From Bacillota bacterium (GTDB taxonomy: Bacteria; Bacillota; Dethiobacteria; DTU022), in NCBI GenBank assembly GCA_012799185.1, contig JAAZLS010000052.1:1-32733 (forward strand): a DNA stretch of 32,733 nt, given 5' to 3'. The notes beneath the pieces were generated by a model. That model ran no database searches. It saw nothing but the letters and a program-made list of their open reading frames with translations, and was not told where the DNA came from. Of the stretch, positions 1-9,509 are shown piece after piece; position 1 is the first letter of the stretch; each line of letters starts with the position of its first letter. Both the position numbers and the translations under genes were made by a program.

Positions 1-255
1 AAACTCTAGGGCCTCCAGTAACTCTTTTTTCGCCTGTTCCTGGCCGCCGATCCGGTTAAACTCTACCCGGCTCCGTGACACCTTCTTTTTACCGATCGCC
101 CCCAAACGGGGAGATTTAAGATTGCTAAAGCGAAAGAGAAAAATAAAGAGCCCGGCCAGGAGTAAAAGGGGAAGAAGATTGTTTTGTTGCCACAGCAAGA
201 TCACCACCCCGGCTGCCGCTAAGCCAATTAAGAGCTCCCGCAAAATCTTACGCAT
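1..255 (-). CDS. FtsH-like AAA ATPase/protease, N-terminal fragment (truncated by window edge)
   Basis: Manual minus-strand translation from ATG at 255: MRKILRELLIGLAAAGVVILLWQQNNLLPLLLAGLFIFLFRF...VEFNRIGGQEQAKKELLEALEF. N-terminal TM helices followed by the FtsH-type 'F..IGG.E.AK.EL.E...F' entry to the AAA domain. Overlaps the stop of the upstream gene. Confidence 0.75.
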   Translation of the reverse strand, partial: MRKILRELLIGLAAAGVVILLWQQNNLLPLLLLAGLFIFLFRFSNLKSPRLGAIGKKKVSRSRVEFNRIGGQEQAKKELLEALEF

Positions 256-784
256 CTGATTCCCCCCCCTTTGCTTCCTCCACCTTTACTACCAGGTAAA
301 GGCAATAATCGCCATCCCAAACCTGAAGATAGAGCCGGTGAGAATCGACGGCAAATTCCCTCTCCGTCAACCGGTATTTCTCGGCCAACAGCTTAATACT
401 CTCTGCCACCTGGCGGTAGTTACCCCGGCGGGCCCCCTCATAAAGAGCGGGAGAAACCTCCCGGGCAAATAGTTCGAGGCGCTGATTAGGCCGGTCTTCA
501 AATATTACCCGGACCGGCTCTTTTAGCTCCTCCTGGGCTAGCCCTTCAACCCGGCAATAAAAATCCGGCAGGGGCCCCCGGTAGCCGGGCGAAGGTTTAA
601 TTCGAAGAATCGCCTCCCCGTCCTCCCGGTGCAACCCGGCCTCCCCGATCTCCTCCATCTCGCTTAGCTGTTCCAGCAATGGGGTTTCCTTTACATAATA
701 CCGGTGATAATAGCTGCCCCCTCCCCATAGGGCCAGGGCTATAATAGCAGTAATCACAATCACCGGCCAGCGCAGGTTCTCCAT
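248..784 (-). CDS. Hypothetical membrane-anchored protein, single N-terminal TM helix
   Basis: 178-aa ORF, SD AAAGGAGC upstream of ATG, one N-terminal hydrophobic segment; family not recognised. Confidence 0.75.
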   Translation of the reverse strand: MENLRWPVIVITAIIALALWGGGSYYHRYYVKETPLLEQLSEMEEIGEAGLHREDGEAILRIKPSPGYRGPLPDFYCRVEGLAQEELKEPVRVIFEDRPNQRLELFAREVSPALYEGARRGNYRQVAESIKLLAEKYRLTEREFAVDSHRLYLQVWDGDYCLYLVVKVEEAKGGESDA

Positions 785-821
785 GATACAGCTCCTTTGG
801 TTAGTTTACATAATGTATATC

Positions 822-850
822 ATTATAACAAACCCCGGCCTGTCGGGCAA
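822..850 (-). promoter_or_regulatory. Predicted sigma-A promoter (TTGCCC-N17-TATAAT) for the 248..784 gene
   Basis: Minus strand TTGCCC (845-850), 17-bp spacer, TATAAT (822-827). Confidence 0.55.
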
Positions 851-865
851 CCGACAATACCGGGG
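833..865 (-). terminator. Two-tier hairpin downstream of rodZ-like gene, possible weak terminator
   Basis: CCCCGG-(3)-GTCGG-(4)-CCGAC-(4)-CCGGGG inverted repeat; followed on the minus strand by TTTGTT. Confidence 0.45.
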
Positions 866-919
866 ATAAACTCCTAGGATTATATAGTTGGTAGAGGTGG
901 CCCTGCCTCCGGTGAAAGG

Positions 920-1729
920 TTAACTATCCGGGGGGGTTAAAACAAAGAGGTAATTATGGGCGGTAAGCTGCTCCGATAACCCCTCAATGGGGAGCCCATT
1001 CACGGTGATCCGGACCCCCGGAGGGTAGCCCAGGCGGAGACTAATTTTTTCTTCCCCTTCAATCGCCAGCTCCCGCCCCGCCCTAAAGGTCTCTTCATAA
1101 AGTAGGCGGTCGTCACTGGAGAGGCGCACCCAGCAGCTGCCGATAAAGCTAAGATTTGCCTCCAGCCTATCTACACCGGTGACGTTATAGGCCGTCTCAC
1201 TACCGGAGGACCGATCTTGGGCGATAGTTACCTGCACAAAGCCAGTCTCCTCTTCGTCCCCCTTTGGCGGGGCGACCGGCTCCTCCGGCGGCGGCGGGGT
1301 CACCTCCTCCGGCGGGGCGGGGGGAGCCGTTATATCCCGGTTCCCGGAGGTTAAAAACCAGGCCAGGGCGGCCAGGGAGGCGGCCACCAGCAAGATCAAT
1401 AGCCAGTTAAACGGAGAAGAGGAGCGTTCCCGGCGGGAAACCGGATCGGCTTGCTCCAGTCCTGCCGGCGTCTCCGCCTCCGCCCTGGGAACCGATCCCC
1501 CTTTAAGCTCATAATAAAGATTTAAAATTTGATCCGGGTCCAACCCTACCTTTCCGGCGTAACTCCGGAGGGCACCCTTAAAATAGACCTCACCGGCAAA
1601 GGGAGTTGGATCACCCTTCTCTAAAGCCTCCAGGTGGCGTAGCTGAATTTTTGTTTGATGACTAATCTCTTTCAGGGTCAGATTTTTCTCCCAGCGGGCC
1701 CGTCGCAGCTGTTCCCCCAGCTCCTGCAT
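920..1729 (-). CDS. RodZ-like protein: N-terminal HTH, TM helix, Pro-rich linker, DUF4115-type C-terminal domain
   Basis: LGEQLRRARWEKNLTLKEISHQTKIQLRHLEALE is the typical HTH; TM NWLLILLVAASLAALAWFL; C-terminal 'CWVRL...L.YEETFRAG....' pattern. Confidence 0.85.
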   Translation of the reverse strand: MQELGEQLRRARWEKNLTLKEISHQTKIQLRHLEALEKGDPTPFAGEVYFKGALRSYAGKVGLDPDQILNLYYELKGGSVPRAEAETPAGLEQADPVSRRERSSSPFNWLLILLVAASLAALAWFLTSGNRDITAPPAPPEEVTPPPPEEPVAPPKGDEEETGFVQVTIAQDRSSGSETAYNVTGVDRLEANLSFIGSCWVRLSSDDRLLYEETFRAGRELAIEGEEKISLRLGYPPGVRITVNGLPIEGLSEQLTAHNYLFVLTPPDS

Positions 1730-1750
1730 TACTATCCCTCCCGGTTGTTT

Positions 1751-4051
1751 TTAAAAATCAGCCTTCTGCTTTAGCTCTTCATAGAGCCGGGCCGCCTGTT
1801 CCGGTGTAATAATAACCTCCCGGGGTTTACTCCCTTCAAACTGGCCCACCACACCCCGCTGTTCCAGATCATCGATCAGGCGGGCCGCCCGAGTATAGCC
1901 GATCCTAAATCGACGTTGCAACAGTGAAATAGAGGCCTGCCCGCTGCGGGCTACCAGTTCCACCGCCTCTGGAAAGAGCTCATCCATTTCACCCAGTCTC
2001 TCATCAATCTCCGGAGAGATTAAATGTTCCTCGTAATCTGCCTCCCCCTGGTCCCGGATATAGGCGGCAACCCGGCCAATCTCTTTTTCACTGACGTAGG
2101 CTCCCTGAACTCGGAACGGTTTAACCGTGCCCACCGGGTAAAACAGCATATCGCCCCGGCCCAAAAGTTTTTCCGCCCCGGCCATATCCAGGATAGTCCG
2201 GGAATCAACCTGGGAGGAGACGGTAAAGGCAACCCGGGAGGTAATATTGGCCTTAATAATCCCGGTAAGCACATCGACCGAGGGACGCTGGGTAGCAATC
2301 ACCAGGTGAATCCCGGCCGCCCGGGACATCTGGGCCAACCGGGCGATGGCATCCTCCACCTCTCCGGGGGAGACCAACATCAGGTCTGCCAGCTCGTCGA
2401 TAATAATAACCACAAAGGGCAGGGATTCCTCCGGTTCACCCTGCTTCAAACATAGCTCATTATAGGTAAATATATCTCGGACTTTCTCCCGCGCAAAGAG
2501 CTCATACCGCTTCCCCATCTCCCGAACCATGTTCCTTAGTGCCAGAGCCGCCTTCTTAGGTTCGGTAATCACCGGGGATAAAAGCTGGGGAATTCCGTTG
2601 TAAGCGCTAAGCTCTACTACCTTGGGATCAATCATTAAAAAACGTAACTGGTCCGGGTTCGATTTATATAAAAGGCTTAAAATAATCGTATTCAGGCAGA
2701 CACTTTTTCCCGAACCGGTGGCACCGGCGATTAACAGGTGGGGCATTTTAGCCAGGTCGGCTATTACCGGCACACCGGTAATATCCTTACCCAGGCCGAC
2801 GGTTAAAAGCGACGGATGTTCCTGGAAAGAGCTGCTCTCCAGGACATCCCTTAAATAAACCATGGAGATGCGTTTATTGGGCACCTCGATGCCCAGCGCT
2901 GCCTTGCCGGGAATGGGAGCCTCAATTCGCACCAGCGGTGCCGCTAAATTTAGGGCCAGGTCATCGGAAAGACTGACAATCCGGCTGACCTTCACCCCCG
3001 CCTCCGGCTGAACCTCAAACCGGGTCACCGTCGGGCCGGTCTGGGCGTTAATTACCCGGGCATTCACCCCAAAGCTCTGCAAAGTATTTTCAAGTAGCCG
3101 GGCCCGCTCCTTAATATTTTTCAGCTGCTCCCCCCCGGGTAGTCGCCCGCCTTTAGTCAGCAAATCCAGGGATGGGCAACGGTAATCACTGGTACCAGCC
3201 GGGCGCTCGGTTTTTACCCGCTGTTCGCCCCTTTCCCCCTCCGCCGCATCGACCAGGGTTAAACGCCGCTCCGCCTGGTAGACCGGGGGGATGGCGGGCA
3301 CCGCTGCCGGCTCCGAACCAGCCTCTCCAATCTCCTTATCCGAAGGTAGGGCAGGCTCCGACGGAATCGGTACCCGGTAGGGCTCCTCTACCGGCACCTC
3401 CTCAATTTTTTTTTCAGTAAACTCCCCGGCCTCCTCTTCTTCCCCCACCATTAAGATATGATAGATCTCCTTTAAAAATTTCCCCAACCGCACTATTAGC
3501 CTCACCAAAAACAGGAAGACCTGTTTCAACCCACCCCATATTTGGGTTAGGGAAACATTGGTTATCAATAACAGGGAGATAGCCGCCAGGGTCGCTAAAA
3601 CAATTTTGCTTCCCACATCGCGAAAGAAAAAATAGAGGGCCATGGCGACGACCGCCCCCACTACGCCGCCTCCCTGGTGTTCTCTCCCCAGGTTAAAACT
3701 AGCCCGGTAAAAATCCTCCCCGGATAAGGAGCTTACCTCCTCCATCATCACCTGGAAATGGGCGCTAACCATGAATAACAACAGCAATATTAAAACCCCG
3801 GCTAGCCGGCTTTTCAGATGAAAGGTTTTCTGTGGAAGCATCTCCCGGAGGGCATAAAATCCAATTAAAAATGGAATTACTACCGCGGTCTCCCCGGCCA
3901 GGGTCCGTAGAACATTATGGATAAATAGCCCTACCTCCCCGGTCTGCCCCGACTGATGAAGACCAGCATAGCAAAATACTGCCACCGCCAAAAGCAGCAG
4001 GCCTTTAATCTGCGTCCTAATCTCATCTTTAACTTTTGCATGTTTGCTCAC
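1751..4051 (-). CDS. spoIIIE: DNA translocase FtsK/SpoIIIE family
   Basis: N-terminal TM region, Walker [17 protein letters not shown], Walker [15 protein letters not shown]-terminal winged-helix gamma domain; GTG start. Confidence 0.95.
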   Translation of the reverse strand: MSKHAKVKDEIRTQIKGLLLLAVAVFCYAGLHQSGQTGEVGLFIHNVLRTLAGETAVVIPFLIGFYALREMLPQKTFHLKSRLAGVLILLLLFMVSAHFQVMMEEVSSLSGEDFYRASFNLGREHQGGGVVGAVVAMALYFFFRDVGSKIVLATLAAISLLLITNVSLTQIWGGLKQVFLFLVRLIVRLGKFLKEIYHILMVGEEEEAGEFTEKKIEEVPVEEPYRVPIPSEPALPSDKEIGEAGSEPAAVPAIPPVYQAERRLTLVDAAEGERGEQRVKTERPAGTSDYRCPSLDLLTKGGRLPGGEQLKNIKERARLLENTLQSFGVNARVINAQTGPTVTRFEVQPEAGVKVSRIVSLSDDLALNLAAPLVRIEAPIPGKAALGIEVPNKRISMVYLRDVLESSSFQEHPSLLTVGLGKDITGVPVIADLAKMPHLLIAGATGSGKSVCLNTIILSLLYKSNPDQLRFLMIDPKVVELSAYNGIPQLLSPVITEPKKAALALRNMVREMGKRYELFAREKVRDIFTYNELCLKQGEPEESLPFVVIIIDELADLMLVSPGEVEDAIARLAQMSRAAGIHLVIATQRPSVDVLTGIIKANITSRVAFTVSSQVDSRTILDMAGAEKLLGRGDMLFYPVGTVKPFRVQGAYVSEKEIGRVAAYIRDQGEADYEEHLISPEIDERLGEMDELFPEAVELVARSGQASISLLQRRFRIGYTRAARLIDDLEQRGVVGQFEGSKPREVIITPEQAARLYEELKQKADF

Positions 4052-4088
4052 AACGAGCCACCCACCTCAAATAAATACCGGTACGCTT

Positions 4089-4117
4089 ATATTAACAAAC
4101 CTAACAATTATTGGCAA
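4089..4117 (-). promoter_or_regulatory. Predicted sigma-A-like promoter of spoIIIE
   Basis: Minus strand TTGCCA (4112-4117)-N17-TAATAT (4089-4094), about 40 bp upstream of the GTG start. Confidence 0.45.
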
Positions 4118-4130
4118 ACCGGGATAAGCC

Positions 4131-4245
4131 TGAGTTTAGGGGATGAGTTTAGGGGACGGAGGCTTTTACTCATCAACACCCCCAGAGTCCAGGGGACGGA
4201 GGCTTTTACTCATCAATGAGTCCAGGGGACGGAGGCTTTTACTCA
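4131..4245 (+). repeat. Repeat cluster A: three 29-bp copies plus one 13-bp truncated copy of TGAGTTTAGGGGACGGAGGCTTTTACTCA
   Basis: Truncated copy 4131-4143; full copies 4144-4172, 4184-4212 (first base A, CC variant), 4217-4245 (CC variant). Ends TGAGT...ACTCA are inverted repeats. Confidence 0.95.
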
Positions 4246-4297
4246 TCAACACCCCCTATCCAACTCCCGAGATAACCCCTTTTAACTTTTACCCTTT

Positions 4298-5086
4298 TTA
4301 CCCTCTAATTAATGTGATTACAATGGTTAATATCCCCAGAGCCCAGCAGTAGTACGAAAAGTAATAAAATTTATTCCCCTTGAGCAGGTTAATAAATAGT
4401 TTTATAGCCAGAATTCCCGCCAAAAAGGCGACTACCCCCCCAACGGTATAGTTTACCAGCATGGCTCTCCCTATACTACCCAGGGCTATATGGCGGGCCT
4501 CCCAAAGGGCGGCCCCGGCGATAACCGGGGTAGAGAGCATAAAAGAGTAGCGGACCGCCGCCTCCGTCTCTAATCCTTTAAAGATAGCACCGGCGATAGT
4601 CAACCCGGAGCGGGAGATACCCGGGATAACGGCTATCCCCTGGGCCAACCCGATAAAGAGCCCATCACCAGGCCCCATGGTATCCAGGTTTTTCCTGCCA
4701 GCCGGCAAAAGAGTGATTAGCTTTAGAATTGTCCCGGTTATCAACAACATAAACCCTACCGCCAGGGTCGATTGGAATAGCCTTTCTATATAATTCGAGA
4801 GCAGCATCCCGATAATGCCGGTCGGTATGCAGCCCAGGAGAAGCAGTATTAAGAATCTTCGCTGCTCTTTATACTTGTAGAACTGAAAAAGTTTTATAAA
4901 TTCATTTCTAAATACATAGAGTACTGCAAACATCGTTGCCACATGTAGCAATACCTCCAGGGTAACCCCTGGCTGCTGTAATCCAAGTAGATCTTTAAAT
5001 ATTACCAGGTGCCCGGAACTACTAACCGGCAAAAATTCGGTCAACCCCTGAACAAGGCCCAGGATAGCCGCCTCCAGGTAGTTCAT
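4298..5086 (-). CDS. uppP: Undecaprenyl-diphosphatase UppP/BacA
   Basis: MNYLEAAILGLVQGLTEFLPVSSSGHLVIF and PGISRSGLTIAGAIFKGL motifs. The ORF track extends to 5104; internal MNYLEAA is the likely start. Confidence 0.95.
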   Translation of the reverse strand: MNYLEAAILGLVQGLTEFLPVSSSGHLVIFKDLLGLQQPGVTLEVLLHVATMFAVLYVFRNEFIKLFQFYKYKEQRRFLILLLLGCIPTGIIGMLLSNYIERLFQSTLAVGFMLLITGTILKLITLLPAGRKNLDTMGPGDGLFIGLAQGIAVIPGISRSGLTIAGAIFKGLETEAAVRYSFMLSTPVIAGAALWEARHIALGSIGRAMLVNYTVGGVVAFLAGILAIKLFINLLKGNKFYYFSYYCWALGILTIVITLIRG

Positions 5087-5138
5087 GAAAACCCTCCCAA
5101 ACATATATATTCCTTAAGATGTTCTTTGTCGGCAGCAA

Positions 5139-5390
5139 TTATCCTTCTCCCGGCCCGGAAGCTCCCTCCCCCTTTAATAATTTAAAAGCTATCCGGGTCC
5201 CCGGCTGATTTTCTGCCACCAGGTAATCGGCGGGCCGGGGACTGATTAGGCGCACTACCCTCCCCTGGTCGGGGGATAACATCTCTACGATCAGTCTCCC
5301 CTCCCCGTATTCCAACTCCCGATATTGGGGCTTAAAGGAGTCGTACCCGGAAAGAACCCACTCCAATGGCAGGGGGGTATAGATAATCAT
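5139..5390 (-). CDS. ylzJ: YlzJ-like protein
   Basis: Short protein starting [17 protein letters not shown], between tepA and spoIIIE as in Bacillus gene order; overlaps tepA stop. Confidence 0.75.
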   Translation of the reverse strand: MIIYTPLPLEWVLSGYDSFKPQYRELEYGEGRLIVEMLSPDQGRVVRLISPRPADYLVAENQPGTRIAFKLLKGEGASGPGEG

Positions 5391-6145
5391 GCCTGTTCTC
5401 CCCCCGAGCCCCGGCCCCCTCTTTTCTCCTTAATCAGCTCTTTTAAGTGCGCTACCGCCGGGCCCAGGCCACCTACCTGGTCAATCAACCCTACCTCCAC
5501 TGCATCTTTACCAACAAGCAGGGTGCCGATATCCCGGGCAATCTGCCCGGTATCAAACATAAGTTCTCGGTATTTCTGTTCATTAACCCGAGAATGGCTG
5601 CATACAAACCGAATCACCCGATCCTGCATCTTGTCCAGGTACTCGTAGGTCTGCGGTATCCCCCAAATATTGCCGGTTAACCGGAGCGGATGAACCGTCA
5701 TCGTAGCCGTTTCGGAGATATACGAATAGTCGGCACTTACCGCTACCGGCACTCCGATGCTGTGGCCGCCACCTAAAACCAGGGAGACGGCCGGTTTAGA
5801 CAGGGTATCGATCATCTCGGCGATCGCCAGCCCCGCCTCCACATCGCCCCCTACCGTATTTAATACAATCAGGAGCCCATCGATACGGGGATCCTGCTCA
5901 ATTGCGACCAGCTGGGGGATTACATGCTCGTATTTGGTAGTTTTATTCTGGGGCGGCAAGATCATGTGCCCCTCGATCTGCCCGATCACGGTCAGAGCAT
6001 AAATATTACTTTCCGGTGAAGGTAGCTGGAGTTGACCCAGCTGCTCAATATTTTGGGCGGTCGACTCCCCCGGAGTCGAGGTTGGAGCCGGGGGGAGGGG
6101 CTGGGCGTCAATAGATCCCTCGGGAGATTGCCGGCAATTTAACAA
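5387..6145 (-). CDS. tepA: ClpP-family serine protease TepA
   Basis: [57 protein letters not shown] start predicted. Confidence 0.85.
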   Translation of the reverse strand: MLNCRQSPEGSIDAQPLPPAPTSTPGESTAQNIEQLGQLQLPSPESNIYALTVIGQIEGHMILPPQNKTTKYEHVIPQLVAIEQDPRIDGLLIVLNTVGGDVEAGLAIAEMIDTLSKPAVSLVLGGGHSIGVPVAVSADYSYISETATMTVHPLRLTGNIWGIPQTYEYLDKMQDRVIRFVCSHSRVNEQKYRELMFDTGQIARDIGTLLVGKDAVEVGLIDQVGGLGPAVAHLKELIKEKRGGRGSGGEQA

Positions 6146-6261
6146 TTGATCACATCCCGTGCATTAATTGTACAGACCACTAGAGCCACACCAATAGTCT
6201 ATATCAGTTGGGCGGTGGCTATACGAGTAGAACCGACAGGAGTAAATTTTGAGACCCTGGA

Positions 6262-7521
6262 TTAGAACACCTGGCCCAGCCAGATTATCCCGGTGAAAGC
6301 TAACAGGAGCACCAACAGGGCCGGCAGCATCAGGGGCTTAAGCATCTCCCCAAAGGTTACATTAAAATATTCCCGGGTCAGTACCAGGCAGGGGTGAACC
6401 GGTGTAAAAAGATGGCCCAGGGTGGAACTAAAATAGATAAAGGCCAGCTGGGGCAGGTAACCGGCCCCCGTAGGAACCAGCAGGGGAGCAACCAGTGGTA
6501 TGGTTATCGCTATGGAGGCCGAATTGTCCCCGGTGATTATCCCCATTAAAAAAGGAATCAGGAATAATAATATGATTAAGGGCGCTCCGGTCCCTACCAG
6601 GTACTCAGCCATGGAGCTCACGACCGAAGTGTAATCAAGGGTATGCTTGAAAAACATTATCCCCAGGATGATCAAGGCAGTCTTGAATTTTATTCCCGGG
6701 ATTACCTGCTTTTGAAAGCGTTCCCGGAGGGCGGCCCCCGGTTTGCCCGTGCGGGGTAGGTAGCTAAAAATGGCTACCGCCACCCCGGCCAGGATCGCCA
6801 GGGGGAATAGAACCTGGAACAGAATAACCAGGCATAATATAACCAGTATCGGTGCCGAGCTCTGGAAAAATTGTTGCCAAGAGCGCCCGATCCCCCCCTC
6901 CCCTTCTCTTTTATCTAAACGGGCTGAGTGGTGGCGACTTTCCCGGAAGATGGTAAAAAACGAGAGGGCGGCGCCGGCCAGGGAGAGGAGCAGGTTGTAA
7001 CCGGTAAACACAGTTACCTTGACCCCCGTTAGCTCAGCTGCCAGGATCATGCTGGGGAAGAGGGGAAAAGAAAAGTATAGGATGTGGCGGAACCAGAAGT
7101 TTGCGGCCGCCTGTCCCCCGGCACTAAAATCTGTCTTGCGACCCACCTCCTCGATCATTGGTGCCGACATAATCGCTCCGCCGGGGACAGCCAGCGTGCC
7201 GATAACCGCCGCAAGGGCGGCCATCAGAAGACGCCAATCGCCCAGGAGGGAACCCAGGCTGTCGATGATTTTTTGCATGGCACCGGTTTCTTTAAGTAGG
7301 TGACCCAATAGTTCCAGCAAAATGATACTAAAGAATAGGATTAAAGTAACCCGGCTGGTTATGGTCAAATAGATTACACGCCCCAGCTCGGCTACCGTAA
7401 GCCGGCACAGCAACCCCAGGGCCAGGCTGCAGACCCCCATGATGATGCCCGTATTATACCTCTTATACACTCCGGCGATCAATAACAGCAGCGTCAATAC
7501 CAGGGGTAAGGTCCAGTCCAT
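6262..7521 (-). CDS. DUF401 family integral membrane permease
   Basis: 419-aa polytopic protein, LAVPGGAIMSAPMIEEVGRK and FTPVHPCLVLTREYF motifs typical of the family. Confidence 0.75.
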   Translation of the reverse strand: MDWTLPLVLTLLLLIAGVYKRYNTGIIMGVCSLALGLLCRLTVAELGRVIYLTITSRVTLILFFSIILLELLGHLLKETGAMQKIIDSLGSLLGDWRLLMAALAAVIGTLAVPGGAIMSAPMIEEVGRKTDFSAGGQAAANFWFRHILYFSFPLFPSMILAAELTGVKVTVFTGYNLLLSLAGAALSFFTIFRESRHHSARLDKREGEGGIGRSWQQFFQSSAPILVILCLVILFQVLFPLAILAGVAVAIFSYLPRTGKPGAALRERFQKQVIPGIKFKTALIILGIMFFKHTLDYTSVVSSMAEYLVGTGAPLIILLFLIPFLMGIITGDNSASIAITIPLVAPLLVPTGAGYLPQLAFIYFSSTLGHLFTPVHPCLVLTREYFNVTFGEMLKPLMLPALLVLLLAFTGIIWLGQVF

Positions 7522-7600
7522 GTTTACTCATCCTATCGCTTTTTTAATCGACCGCTACCGGTAGAGCAATAGCAACCCCGAAACGGCCAGCTGCAACCCC

Positions 7601-9274
7601 TTATTCGTCCTGCCAGCTATCACCCTCCAGGCACTCGAGGAACTGGGAGGAAGGTTTAACCCTCCAGACCTGGTTTTCCCAGGCCAGGGACCACTCTTCC
7701 CCCTCCAGGCGCTCCTCCTCCCCGCCTACCCGGATTAGCAACTCCAGCCTTGCCGTCGCCTCTTTTCCGGAACCGTTAAATGTCTCCACCTGCCATTGTT
7801 CCAATTTTCCACCAGTGCCATTAAGCCATTCCCGGTATTGATCCCCATTTAGCCGGCCCCCGGTCACCTGTAGGGCATAGGCCTCCCGCCAATCCTTCTT
7901 CTTAATTGCCTCCAGGTAACATTCCAGAGCCTCCTTCCCGGTCCGGCCGAGAACATCCCTTCCTTCGGCAGCCCGTTGGCTGCGAAACCGAGCCCGATGC
8001 TCCTCCGCCTTTTCCTCGCTATAAAAAGCCCCCGCCGGATAGACATTGGAGGGATCCCAGATCATATATTCCTCTATCCCCAGTTTTAACGCGGCATCGA
8101 TCTGTTGGCGTACCTCGCGGGCGCCATAGGGAATATAGCCCCTAATCCAGGTTGCAGTAAAGCTCTGCAGCCAGGGCCTGATTATAGCCGGCTCTTTTAA
8201 TGGAGCATTCCGTTTTATCGCATCGGTTAAAGCCCGGTTAACCGTGCCCGCCGGTTCTGCATCGGGAACCGGGTAACCAAAATAGCCGGGCCCGTAATGG
8301 CTAGGATAGACCATCGGGCACTGGTAGTCCACCTCCGGGGCAAAGGTCTCCCAAATCTGCCCAATCTCGTCTGTGTCACCCCAGGAGGTAGCAATCACCC
8401 CGAATACATCGCAGGCAAAATGAACATTGTAATCGGCCAGCTGTTCCCGGGCCCGCTTTAGGAACCCCTTTACCGCATCATCCTTGATCCGCCCCTCCTG
8501 GTGAGGGTAATAGGCCTCCTGGTCTACCCGGCGGGCATTTTCCGGAAAGCGAATATAGTCAAACTGGACCTCCCGGAAACCAAGCAGGGCCGCCTCCTTG
8601 GCAATGGCAATATTATAATCCCAGACCTCTTCCTGGAAGGGGTTAATCCAGGCTACCCCCTTCTCTTTCCAGAGCCCACCCCCGTTGGCCTGGATAGCCC
8701 ACTCCGGCCTTGTTTCGGCTAGGTAAGGATCCTTAAAGACCACGATGCGGGCGATCGGGTAGATATCCTTTGATTTCAGTTCCTCCAGCACCTCCCGGAT
8801 ATCGCTAATCGGCACCGGGTGATAGTACGAATCAACCTCGTTTATGATCTCGATATCGCTCTGGTAGCACATCCGGCCGTGATCATCTTTAATATCGATT
8901 ACCACTGCATTGAGTTCCGTCTCCTCGATTAGTTTTAAATTGGCGCGGTACCTCTCCTCGTAACCGACCGTATGACCGGTAAGGTAAAGGGCCCGGGCCT
9001 TTACCGCCGGGTTTTCCGCCTGCTCCAGGGGAGGCAGGGGGACATAGAACTTGCCTAGCTCCTGTTTTAGCTCTTCGTTCCGTCGCTCCCATTCCTCCTG
9101 AAGACGCCGCGCCTCCTCCTCCGGGTTCTCCATAACTTCTCCCGGATTCTCACCCCCCGGATTAGTAGTAACCGGGGTTGCCCAAAGACATCCCGAAAAA
9201 AAGGTAACGATCACTGGTAGCATGATTAATAGGACCAAATATCTACGATTGCAAATACCCTGAATTGGATCCAC
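7601..9274 (-). CDS. Putative glycoside hydrolase (DUF4015-type) lipoprotein with extra C-terminal domain
   Basis: Signal with lipobox-like FFSGC; NAVVIDIKDDHGRMCY, FREVQFDYIRFPE, DYQCPMVYPSHYGPGYFG, LQSFTATWIRGYIPYG; GTG start. Confidence 0.8.
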   Translation of the reverse strand: MDPIQGICNRRYLVLLIMLPVIVTFFSGCLWATPVTTNPGGENPGEVMENPEEEARRLQEEWERRNEELKQELGKFYVPLPPLEQAENPAVKARALYLTGHTVGYEERYRANLKLIEETELNAVVIDIKDDHGRMCYQSDIEIINEVDSYYHPVPISDIREVLEELKSKDIYPIARIVVFKDPYLAETRPEWAIQANGGGLWKEKGVAWINPFQEEVWDYNIAIAKEAALLGFREVQFDYIRFPENARRVDQEAYYPHQEGRIKDDAVKGFLKRAREQLADYNVHFACDVFGVIATSWGDTDEIGQIWETFAPEVDYQCPMVYPSHYGPGYFGYPVPDAEPAGTVNRALTDAIKRNAPLKEPAIIRPWLQSFTATWIRGYIPYGAREVRQQIDAALKLGIEEYMIWDPSNVYPAGAFYSEEKAEEHRARFRSQRAAEGRDVLGRTGKEALECYLEAIKKKDWREAYALQVTGGRLNGDQYREWLNGTGGKLEQWQVETFNGSGKEATARLELLIRVGGEEERLEGEEWSLAWENQVWRVKPSSQFLECLEGDSWQDE

Positions 9275-9451
9275 CGATGTGCCCCCCTGCCTGAGATAGA
9301 ACTATCGAAATGATCAAGTGACAAATCAAACTGATCAAATTGAATACCGTGTTAACTTTGACATGATACGACATATTTCCTGTTAAATTTTTCAGCATCA
9401 AGAAAATTGCCGCCGGTATTAAATGGCTCTAATGGAGTAAATGGGACAGAC

Positions 9452-9475
9452 AAAAAAAATCGCCCGAAGGGCGAC
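9452..9475 (-). terminator. Rho-independent terminator downstream of fbp
   Basis: Minus strand TCGCCC-TTC-GGGCGA followed by TTTTTTTT. Confidence 0.85.
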
Positions 9476-9509
9476 TGAAATTTAATTGCGCGTTACAACT
9501 TATTTTTTT

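Noticed and set aside
2024-2455. 143-aa plus-strand ORF antisense to spoIIIE
   Set aside because: Antisense shadow ORF with no recognisable domain.
4131-4245. CRISPR array
   Set aside because: Spacers are 11 and 4 bp (0-14 bp in cluster B), too short and not unique; no cas genes.
3956-4352. Plus-strand ORFs 3956..4219 and 4143..4352 with repeated GRRLLLIN peptides
   Set aside because: The peptide repeats are simply translation of the 29-bp DNA repeats; no SD or coding character.
6146-6261. tRNA gene in the tepA upstream gap
   Set aside because: No acceptor stem, T-loop GGTTCRA or CCA-compatible cloverleaf could be drawn on either strand.
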